From Boswellia sacra (lineage: Eukaryota > Streptophyta > Magnoliopsida > Sapindales > Burseraceae), in the NCBI GenBank assembly GCA_013180625.2, contig SNVD02009519.1, forward strand, positions 2,508,501 to 2,572,500: 64,000 nucleotides of DNA. The letters are read 5' to 3'. Numbering within the stretch: the first letter of the stretch is position 1; each line of letters starts with the position of its first letter. Under the pieces are notes generated by a model that worked only from the letters and a program-made list of their open reading frames with translations, made no database searches and had not been told where the DNA came from. This document shows, piece after piece, positions 1-10,300 of this stretch. A program made the translations under genes and the position numbers.

Positions 1-120
1 CGCTTTATCCCGTAACTCGCTCTCTCTTTAATAACATTCGGCGCCAGCATTCAAACTCTCACTTTCTATTTCACTTTTCAGGCATTTTCTCAGCAACCAA
101 ACGGTTGCCTGACGTGTTGC

Positions 121-3100
121 ATGTGTTGTAATTTTTTCATTGTAGATTATCGTTCCGTTTCTGCCTCAGAGGGAGTTACAGGTGTCCACGTCATCTCTCG
201 CCGGCTTTCACACTCTGGCTGCTTCAACATTCCTTGGTACTCCATTTGATTGTCTTTAATGATATGCTTGATTTGATTGCTAGAAGTTAAACAAAGAAGA
301 TCAGAAATCTTAGTTTGAAATATTGAAACTCGGAATCTAAAGTAATATTTGTTTGCGTGTGGGTTGAAAGTGCTTTTTAACATATCGGTTATCAATTAGT
401 TAATTATTTTCTATTGAAAAAGCGTTTTTATTTTGTTTAAACCAAACCCTACTTCAATTATAGAAAAAATAAGCGTAATAGACTGCCAAAATCAAAGCAA
501 GAAACTAACGACAAACTATAAGTTTCTTGCTGTGTTGTTAAGAATAGTAGATGTGAAGAAAGATGGTATTAAATGTGATGATTAACTTGCAGGAATAGAT
601 TCCGAAGATTAAATGGTAATTCTTTCATGAAAAGAACTGGTCTTATAAAGAATAGAATTCAAGCATCGGCTGAGAACTTGGGCTCGGCTGAGGATCCTGT
701 AAAGCAGAATGGGAGGTCACGATACCATCCATTTGAGGATATCGCAGAGTCAACATCAGAGAACGGAGGTGATGCTAGACTTACAGCTGCAGAAACTACT
801 AGGACCGTTATTGAGGTATTATATCAAATTCAGTTTCTGAAAGGAAGAAGCTCCTTTAAATGAATGACTTCTGATACAAATTAATTTAAATGCTTAGGGA
901 TTTAAAATTTTATCGAGGCAAGAATCTTTTCTTATTCTGAATAATGATGGTGGTGAAGATGTTGAAAATTAGAGCCTGTGAGAATGATCATGTCAACATC
1001 TTCCATGGAATCAGGCTTTACCTTTATTCTTGGAATTTCTGACAGAAACATTGCTAAACCTGAGAAAAGGATGCACACCTAATCATAAGAGCTTAACTGG
1101 AGGTGAATCTTTCCTGAAGTTGTGCCATGTTGCTAGTTCATGTTTGAGCTTCATACATCAAGTGCTATCTGCCTTTCTTAGAAGTTCATAAATTGGGAAT
1201 CCGTATGCACCAAAAATAGAGAGTTTATAACTTACATAACTTGACTCAATTGAGTCTCAAACCAAACTAGTTGAGTTTGGATACACAATCATTTTCCTCC
1301 ATTCTGTCTGTCTTATCTAAATTCTAGGGCTAGATTCCCTTTGAGAATTTTCATATTTAGGGTTTTATGCTTCAGCAATCTATCTTCTTTCAAACTCTAT
1401 ATAAAGTGAATTTGAATCTTTGAAAACCTTCAGTTTTTGTAAATGCCTTTAAATTCAAAACATGTCTATGATAATCTTTATTGCTTTTTAAATTTTCTGC
1501 TAGTTTGCATACCTAATGTTGCCTGTAGTGTGTTATGTACAGGTGAACAGTAAGGCAACACTGATGCTTACGGATTTGGTTAATGATGAAGTCCATGAGA
1601 ATATTATCTGGCCGGACTTGCCGTACGTAACCGATGAACATGGAAGTAAGTCAAGTTTATGAAATTCATAATCCTATTTTTACTTCTATCAGTTTGAACT
1701 TGGCATCCTGGTCTTTTGAACTGAAGTTTTAGTATGATTTGATATGTTACAGATATTTACTTTCATGTGAAGCATGAGGAGGACATTCTACAAAGCCTAA
1801 CTTCAGAAAATAACTTTGTGGTATGGAATTTATTCTCCCAGTGAATTTTCATATTTGCTACATGCCTGTATGTAGAAACACTAATATAGACATCATAAAG
1901 TGACATTTGGTTGATGTCAAAGCTTGATTTTTAGAATGAAAGGCAGAATTAATATTCTATGGCTTTGTAAGTTAAAGCAATTTGTTCTAAGAAAAAAAAA
2001 TCATTATTCTGTTTTATGAATGGGTACAGTTTCATCCTTAATTAAAAATCATTTAGAAAAGAAACGAAACTTTTTGTCGATATTCTTAGAAGACTTTTTT
2101 TTTCTTTTCTCATTGCGATATCTTAGCACAGGTTGATTTAAATACTCCTTATTTATGAGTTTCTCAAGGCTTACAGAGTTACCGTGAAATGCAGCAAGTG
2201 ATAATAGGCTTTGATACTACGGAAATGCTGAAGGAGATGGAAGTATCAGGTCCATCAGAAATCGATTTTATTGAGGAGTTTGATGAAGATAGCGATGTTG
2301 AAGGTGATGAGGAGGGAGACGAGGAAGATGATGGTTATGATGATGTGCGTTTTTCTTTTCTTCCCCTTAATACTTGATTTTTGTATTCAGATTTTCAATT
2401 ATAACTATTTTGCTGAAATATTTCATCTGTTGTGTATGTAATTCCTGTTTGTAGGACTGGGTTAACGTTCTTGAAGATGAAGATGATGAGGATGATGAGG
2501 ATGAGACACTTGGAGACTGGGCAAAGTTGGAGACTATGCGTTCTTCTCATCCAATGTTTTTTGCTAAAAAGCTTGCTGAGGTAATTTTCCATTTTCTATG
2601 TTTGACTCTTTGTTGAGCAAACGAAAGGGTTACTGGTAAGACAACCTAAGGATTCATTTGTTCGACATCATCCAGTTACTAATACTGATTGTCGTTGTCT
2701 TTTTATGAGTCTTCCTGTGACATTTAATAGAATTCCTTGTTTGCCACATTCCATGTCTCAAGTGAGCTTTCTTCTTTTGGCATCTTATTTCTCTGTATAG
2801 GTTGCTTCAGATGATCCTATAGATTGGATTGAGCAGCCTCCAGCTGGTCTTGCTATCCAAGGATTTTTAAGGCCTGCCTTAAGGGAAGAGCACTCTGACA
2901 TCCAGAAGCATATATCTGGCAGTCGGTCCCATGACACTGATAGTAATGAGGTTGTGAAAATTGCAGAAAACAAATCAGAAGATTTTCGTATAATCAATGG
3001 TCATAGACATGAATCAGATTCATCTGAAGATAATTTGATTCGGGCAGAGGAATCAAAGAAGGTTGATATCCCAACAAATGGGACTTCCTTTTACAAGTTG

Positions 3101-5055
3101 GAGATGATTAAAATTCAGCTGATTTTGGCACATGGAAACCAGGTATTTAAATGTTTAGTTAATTATAGTAATATCATATCTTTATTTGGATCATGGACAG
3201 TTACTATTTTATCAGTAAGAAGAACGGAATTGGTAGTTAATTCTTAGAAATGATCCATTGTTGTTCATGTGATAACACAAACTCATTCTGGAGTTGCTCA
3301 CTTGTTGTGTATACTTAACCTAATCTTAAAGCAAGATGATTCATATTTTTGACAAGTAAATAAATTTGACATTTCAGTCTGTAAATTCAGGTTTTAAATT
3401 ATTATTATTATTTTCAAGTTTTTTGTTTGTTGCACTTACAGAGTATAAAGGTGCTGCTATTAAGTATAATGAAGATATTGTCATGTGATTGCTAATCGAT
3501 AGCATTTCTCCCTTGTTGCTTAGTGTGATCTTTGAGTAAATTTCTTTGATTTGAGCTGCTGCTTCCACACTTAGGGATACAAACTTTCACCTTCTAGAAT
3601 CTAATTGTTTGGTTTTGCTTTTCCATAGGCTGTTGTTGAAGTAGATGACCTCAGGAAAGTTCAACCTGATGCTATTGCACACTCAGCAAGCAAAATAATA
3701 TTTCGTCTTAAAGCTGGTGGAGAAGAAACCACACAAGCCCTCAAGTCTCTGTGTTGGAGATCCAAGGGTATCCAAGTAGAGGTAAAGCATAATAATCTGC
3801 AAATTAAGAGAGTGTTTGTTTGTGTTTTTTGAGTTTTTGTTTTTAAAATTTTGAAAGAATGTGTGGTTGGTTTTAAGTTCTTTTTAATTTTAAAAATGAT
3901 ACGTGGATGATATTGATCTAAATGTATCAGAAAATATACGTTTTCAGAAAACAGAATTTGGAAGATATAAACAAACAAAGCCTAAGTTTCTGAAGCCATT
4001 CTGGCAATTAGCACATAAGCCTTTTATGTAATTTTATCCGCTTCCAAACTCTCCTTCCATTTGTTCGAAATTCGGACATATGAACAACTTAGACTTTGAT
4101 TTCTCTTTTTCAATTTTTTAGAACATATTTAGAAGGGCATAGCTTATCCTGAATTGTGAAGGATGATTGTGTTGCTGCCATTTGTAAATGTTAGGCTTCA
4201 ATTTTGTTAAGAGATAATTGAAAGGGCATAGGTTATTTTGCATTGTAAAAGGACGATCATGTTTGCTACCCTCTCTACGTATAGACATTACCATATTATA
4301 GAATATTTTATTGATCAATCCATTCCACATTACACGTATTTTTTTTGTCAGACATCTAAAATTCTTTGTAATTAATTTTTCCATTGGAGGATATTAATTT
4401 CTCTTTAGTTGATGTGATACTAGCTTTCTTTGTAATTTACCTCAGGAGGCAGCATTAATTGGTATAGATTCCCTTGGATTTGACTTGAGAGTTTGTTCAG
4501 GAACACAAATCCAAACACTGCGGTTTGCATTCAAGACACGGGTATGCCAACTGTCTCTTAGCATAGTTTTATGCTTCCTTTCCAGTATCTTTTGCTTGTT
4601 TTGCTTGGAAAGCAAATTCAAATATGTAGCCTGTATTCAACTTCTCCTCGTCAAGAAATATCTGGGTATTAAAAAAAAAATTTCTCAACTTTATTTGGAG
4701 CTTTCTAAGATGCCTATGTTTGGACATAATAGTATAAATTATGTTCTCCTCTATGTTAGTATGATTGAGCCAATAAAGGCTGTTAAAACATCTGTCAAGT
4801 GCATCCAAGGCCATGTTGCATTTTCACATCCTTGAGGACTAGCAGTTCTCCTATTCCTAAACAGTCATTTTTTATTATAGAATATCATGAATATCCAAAC
4901 AGCCGATCTTTCGAAATTGATTTTTCTGTGCAACAATTTCCTCTTTACAGGCTACTTCAGAGTATAGTGCTGAGAGACAACTTAACGATCTACTATTCCC
5001 AAGGATCCATCCAAAGCCGCAAAAGAAGAAACAGACGTATCAAAATGAATGCTGA
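121..5055 (+). CDS. At3g49140-like protein (5' end uncertain)
   Basis: The exons are about 146-236, 593-815, 1543-1645, 1753-1820, 2195-2344, 2455-2580, 2801-3142, 3629-3781, 4446-4541 and 4951-5055. All join in phase with GT-AG borders and end in TGA, giving at least 484 residues. The protein reads KRTGLIKNRIQAS, then YHPFEDIAES, ENIIWPDLPYVTDEHGN and a long Asp/Glu run (exons 2195-2580), and ends with a basic tail. From memory this matches Arabidopsis At3g49140 and relatives. Some databases label these as PPR proteins, but I see no PPR repeats. An FMN-binding split-barrel/HugZ-like fold has been suggested, and the biochemical function is unknown. The first exon is unclear. ATG 121 is in frame, and the frame is open back to position 16, but a TAG acceptor at 143-145 would instead join an exon lying off the window. 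A Tourist-like MITE sits in the intron after 3781. Confidence 0.85.
3808..3982. mobile_element. Tourist-like MITE, copy 1 (175 bp)
   Basis: The element is flanked by a TAA target duplication (3805-3807 and 3983-3985). Its ends are imperfect inverted repeats: the left end carries GTGTTTGTTTG and the reverse complement of the right end reads GGCTTTGTTTGTTTAT. A second copy of exactly the same length, also flanked by TAA, lies at 47618-47792 and aligns along its whole length. The TAA duplication and small size fit a PIF/Harbinger (Tourist) MITE. It lies in an intron of the At3g49140-like gene. Confidence 0.8.
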
Positions 5056-5558
5056 ATACGAAAATATGAATTCCAGTTTAATCTGGATGTTTTTTGTACA
5101 TTATTAAGCCGAGTGTTGATTATCGCAAGTGGAGGAAATAAAAATTCTTCCACTTATCAGTTGCTGTATTTTATACAATCCTAGTTTAATTAGAATCCAT
5201 TCTTTTCAAGCTTCTCCAATTGCCCGACCTCTCATCCATAATACATATTCTCGGGCGGTTTTATTTTGTAACTTACTCCAGGTGAATGATATAGCAATCC
5301 AATTTTCAAATGACCCAAAATAAAACTAAAAAAAAAATGATTGTTGATGAATGAGAACAAAAGTCCAGGGTCCAACTGGTTAGCAATTGAATGCGTGACT
5401 GAATGGATGTAGCAGATTAGAGACATGAAGCGTGCCGTCACTCGAGATCGAGAAGATATCGCTCATATGATGGAACACACACCCCCAAAAAAAAAGAATG
5501 AAAATAAAACATTCATAACTTGGCATTATTAGCAAATAGATTACACAATTTGCCTTTT
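5056..5558. other. Intergenic region between convergent 3' ends
   Basis: This 503-bp gap separates the 3' end of the At3g49140-like gene from the 3' end of the SARD4-like gene, so it should hold both 3' UTRs and poly(A) sites. An A-rich stretch with AATAAA-like words occurs near 5318-5340. No coding signal or repeat is apparent. Confidence 0.5.
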
Positions 5559-6551
5559 TCATTTCTCTCTTTTGTTATAAATTTCATACACCAGTTGAGC
5601 TGCAAGAATATCAACAACTCCAGAACCAACAGACTTGAAAACTGTAATCTCCCGAGAATTCCTTCTTCCAATCTTCTTTCCATCCACTAACTCTACCAAA
5701 TTTCCAACGATATCTTCCTTCCCAATCACGCCTCTCTCCAAAGCCCTGGCCAGCTCCCCAGCTTCCTTCAGTGCTCCTTCATTATCAACAAAAACTCTGC
5801 CTCTCCTTATGGCCTCATCATCACACTCTCTCATTGTATGCTTAAATGATCCCACCAAATCCAGATGAGCTCCCACCTTCAATTTCTCACCTCTCACCAA
5901 CGGCACCTCAGAATTCGTTGCACAACTCACAATATCACCTAATTCAATAATATCCTCCAACTTTTCACCACTCTCAAAACACACTCCCCTGTGTTCCTCA
6001 CACTTGCTCAAATCCTCAGCCAAATCGCTCGCTTTTTTAATTGTCCTGTTCCAGATTATAACTCTCTGCAAACTGGGTCTCGCCGCCAAGTGGGCCTTGA
6101 TCAAATGGGGTGCCAAAGCGCCTGCGCCAATCATAACAAGGACTTTGCTATCGCTTCTCCCCAGGATCTTTGAAGCTAACCCAGAAACGCACGCTGTCCT
6201 GTAAAGGGTCAACACAGTGCCATCCATAGAGGCCAGAGTTTGCCCAGTTGTTGAACTGAAGAGCACGTAACTTGCGTGAATTCCGGGTAAGTTTAGCGCG
6301 GAGTTTTGGGGGAAATAGGTGACGAGCTTGACGCCCATGTAGGGAAGTGATGGGGAGGAGGACCAGGAGGGCATGAGGAGGAGAGAGGAGGGTGGTGAAA
6401 TGGGGTAGCTTTGACGGAGCGGGGAGTGAATTGTGGGCGAGACTTGAGGGAGGGAAGAGTGGAAGTGTTGGATTAGCGTTTGGTGTGAGAGGATGGAGTG
6501 GAGTGAGTCAGCTGAGATGAAGACCGGAGTTATGCTGAGTGTGGAAGCCAT
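5559..6551 (-). CDS. SARD4: SARD4-type reductase, ornithine cyclodeaminase/mu-crystallin family
   Basis: This is an intronless 330-codon gene. The protein has a substrate-binding half containing VKLVTYFP (residues 74-81), followed by a Rossmann fold with the dinucleotide motif GAGALAPH (142-149). That order is typical of the ornithine cyclodeaminase/mu-crystallin family. The family includes plant SAR DEFICIENT 4, a plastid reductase that converts dehydropipecolate to pipecolic acid, the precursor of the immune signal N-hydroxypipecolic acid. An upstream in-frame ATG at 6608 would add 19 residues. However, a TATATAAA box at 6617-6624 (minus strand) puts the expected transcription start near 6593, inside that extension, so the ATG at 6551 (MASTLSI) is preferred. 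It matches the roughly 325 residues recalled for the Arabidopsis protein. The gene converges on the At3g49140-like gene. Confidence 0.9.
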   Translation of the reverse strand: MASTLSITPVFISADSLHSILSHQTLIQHFHSSLPQVSPTIHSPLRQSYPISPPSSLLLMPSWSSSPSLPYMGVKLVTYFPQNSALNLPGIHASYVLFSSTTGQTLASMDGTVLTLYRTACVSGLASKILGRSDSKVLVMIGAGALAPHLIKAHLAARPSLQRVIIWNRTIKKASDLAEDLSKCEEHRGVCFESGEKLEDIIELGDIVSCATNSEVPLVRGEKLKVGAHLDLVGSFKHTMRECDDEAIRRGRVFVDNEGALKEAGELARALERGVIGKEDIVGNLVELVDGKKIGRRNSREITVFKSVGSGVVDILAAQLVYEIYNKREK

Positions 6552-6616
6552 TGATGGACTGAGAGGAGTATTCAGTTTAGTTGAGCACTGTGTGTGCGAG
6601 GAGACCAAGACTTGGC

Positions 6617-6624
6617 TTTATATA
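6617..6624 (-). promoter_or_regulatory. TATA box of the SARD4-like gene
   Basis: The minus strand reads TATATAAA. It lies 66 bp upstream of the preferred ATG (6551) and 9 bp upstream of the alternative ATG (6608). Normal TATA-to-start spacing of about 30 bp would leave the ATG at 6608 untranscribed, so this site decides the start codon. Confidence 0.65.
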
Positions 6625-7387
6625 GCTTGTGACTTGCCAGGCCGATTGGGCCCCCTATGGTAGAAATTTTGTGGAAAAACAAAAATTTTATTTTATTGAT
6701 GCAATGGAAAAAATAAATGTTGAAGTTCCGATATTTTCACATAATCAAAAGAAAATTTTCTTAGATATATAATCCAAATACAAATTGATTTGTTATGATA
6801 ATCATAATAAAATGGCATTTGAATTATATACTAAAACAAAATTATATCTTATAAAAACAATAAAATGATTATGAACAAAAATTTACAGAAGGATACAATT
6901 AATACAATTTACTATAAATAGAGGACAATTTTAAAAAAATAAAAATAAAAATTGTCTAAAGAATACAGAAGAAAGAACATAATATTAACTTGCTGCACCT
7001 CTTTATTTTAAAAAGTGACTTCTAAGAACACAAGGAGTGGCAACAACCCGAGCAAAATTTTGGTTGCATAAAGGATGCAAAGTCGCTGACAATATTTACA
7101 TGCAAGCTGAACTAGCAAATCCGATTGACCCTTGCCTTTTAGTTTCATAGTTGCTATATACAAACCCTGGCTGGTTAATTCCTTTGTGACCATAACCGCA
7201 ACGTCCCTTGGGCATTCTGCTTATCATTGAATTTTTCCCTGAAAGTTCTGAGTGCCTTTAGCTCTACTTCTACAGAAACAACTAGTAGAAGGACTACTAG
7301 CTTACCTCTGGATGCTTTACCACTTTAGCACTTTGTGAATCTGCATCAGTCAAAAGCTTAAATGTCTATTATAATCTGCTTTAGCTC
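6625..7387. other. Intergenic region: SARD4-like promoter and PrimPol 3' side
   Basis: This AT-rich spacer carries the upstream region of the SARD4-like gene and the 3' UTR of PrimPol (both on the minus strand). Nothing repeated or coding is recognisable. Confidence 0.5.
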
Positions 7388-10300
7388 TCAATTGAAGTTT
7401 TTGAAGTGCGTTAGTTCAGCTTGAGATGCAGTCATTTCCACAGCCGTCCACCAGTGGTCATCTTCATCATCGGTGTCAACCTGTTCGTAACATACAAAAG
7501 ATGATCAATTTAACTTCAGATATGAATATCACTTGACGGATTTCATTGTTGAAGATTATAACTTTAAGGGTATACCAGCTTCTAACTTCATTCAAGGTCA
7601 CAGCACTCGTATTGCTCAAGTTATGGCTCATACTCTTTTAAGATTAAATTGTTACCATTTAATTAATCAATCACTCACAAATTATTATTATTATTGTTTT
7701 ATTGGGAAATAAATAAAAAATGACTTATTGAAAGTAGTTGGATGCGGGTTCTAATTCTAACAGACAAGTTGAGAAAATAAAAAAAGGTCTTATAGTTTTT
7801 CTTAGATGTTGAGGTTGGCGAAACCAAGCTAAAGAGCAATAAAAAAGACCAACATATGTCAAGTAAACGAACCATATTGCAGAGCTCCCAAGAATTTTGC
7901 TGTTTCTCTATATCATCTGCAAATTTTATGGCTTCAATCCACCAAGAATCTTTAGCACAGCTCTCTCCATTGTCTTCATTTTCACAGGGCAGATCCTGTT
8001 CCTCAAAATTGTCAAGAATTTGGTATTCAATGTTATCATGGGTTAACTCTCCCTGATGTGACATTTGGCTCGAATCAGAGGAAAAAAGGTCAGGGATAAT
8101 ATCCACCGGTATAGGACGAAGTGGAGAGCGGTATCCTAGTGCCATCAATACAATTAGTTTTAAGCTGATTATTTATGTGGTGGAATGGTATGAAAAATAT
8201 AAGTTGATAGAAAATCAAATGGGCCTGCACCTCTGCAATCTGGATCATGGCATTTCTGATAATAAACAGCCCTTCTCAGATCAACAACATACATCACTGA
8301 AACAATACAATGTCAAGAACTCATATTAGCCTCATATCTTATAGGCAAAATAAGCAGTTAAGTGCTAGGCAAATGCAAAGCTTTTAGCCAGATGATATTT
8401 CAAACGTCTTGCTGATAATCATGTTGTCAGATGAGAGCTTATGAATGGTAGTATCAAGAAAATTGAAAAAACTGAGGATTAATTCAAAAATATGTAAACA
8501 ACCATTAATAGCTTTAATTAGTAATATTGGAACAGTATTCATCTATCTGCTAATAACTAAGAGATAATCATATGTAGGATTTACCATGATTGCTTTTATG
8601 CTGTCTACCAATTCGCTCACAGTATCTATTTCTTGACATGCTGTAGACAATCAATCCATATTCTGAGAACCAAAACCAACTCCGTATTTTCCCTACAATT
8701 CAGTAGATTATCAGCCAGGTGACAAAGGGATGACTAAGAACGTATTAGTACCTAACTATTTTATGACACTAAAACAAATGAAACAGTGAGAAGCAAAAGG
8801 GATGACAGTGCGTATAGATAAACAAGTTTATGTAAGTTGTCTCTCAAGTCAAGGAAAGAATGGATCAGTTTGAGCCGAATAAAACCTAGACGCTATTTAT
8901 CCACTAAAGCATAACATGACTAGCCAAAAGAAAATGTCATGCATCCTCATAATACAGTTTGCAACGTTACTGGAGTTAGCACACGCTTCCCAAGAATATT
9001 TTAGCAGGTAATTTAAATCAACCCACAAACAGATATCTACCATAAATGTCATTTCAATCAAAAGAACCACACCAACAGAAAATGAGGCCATAGATTTCTC
9101 AAGTTCCCAGACATTCTGTCCTAAATTGCTCCAAATGTCAAAATGAGAGATCACCATGGCAGTACCAGATATGTTTCCAACCGAAGCGATGAATTCTACA
9201 AATTTGTCCAAAGCTGGGAATGGTGACTTTCCGATGAAGTATGTTGTCGAGTCATCACTTGGGCAAGCACTCAATGCAAGTTCTTGAGAAGTGCAGAAAT
9301 AGTTTCCAATATTATTAGGTAGCTGCATTAGAAAGGAATTTTGCTTGTGAATAGATTATATTTTGGTAAAGAAAATACAAGCTTCCACTGAAGAGGAAGA
9401 GTAGTTTATCCATTCTGCAAGCTAGCTCAAAGGTGAAACTAAAGCAGAATCCAATTATACCTCTGTATCAAAGTGCAGAGTCTTGACACAATCTAACTCC
9501 ATCTTGCAGACTAATAGTCTCTCGCAGTCAGCATCCATATTGCATATCAAAGATGCCATGAACATATCTTCTTCACACTGTTATTCAACAACATATCTTT
9601 CATTATTGCAAGCCAAAGATAAAAATCACCAAGGAGTCAGCTCCTTGACCGAGATGAGGATGATGATAAAATTCATTGTCAAGAGCTCAGCTGGTCCTTG
9701 ATGGCATTTCTCCTTTACATCTTGTGTTCATCTGATTCTTACATAGTGATTTTGAGCACTAATATATGTTATGCTTCATATTTGAGTAAGAATAACACTA
9801 TGTTTGCCTGTCTAGAACTAGGTAAGCATCAGGATAGCTCACATATTATCTTTCAGAATATCCAAAAATAGAAAAAATTCAACTTTCTTAAATAATACTA
9901 GAAAATCATTTAACTAGATGAGTATCATACCATGTCCTTACATTTGAAACGCCCGGTCGGTACAAGGAAAAACTTTTTCCCTGCCTTTGAAGATAGAGCT
10001 AAACGAAAGCAACGATTTCTAGTATAGACAGCAGTGTCCACAAAAAGCTGGCTTGGGAACTCAGCAGAGCTTGAATCTTTTTTAACAAACAGCTTTTCAA
10101 ATTTGGCATCTTTCTCTCTGGCACTTCTTATCCGCGAACATATCTGATAAACGACATCAAAACAGCAACAGTCATTGATATCACTATAAAATGAAGGACA
10201 AGAATATTGTAGCAAATAAAGCACATGCCAATTCCTCCAACCAAACGAATAGAGACTACAAAGTAGACCTAGCAATGTCCATAATAGCATCATACTAGTC

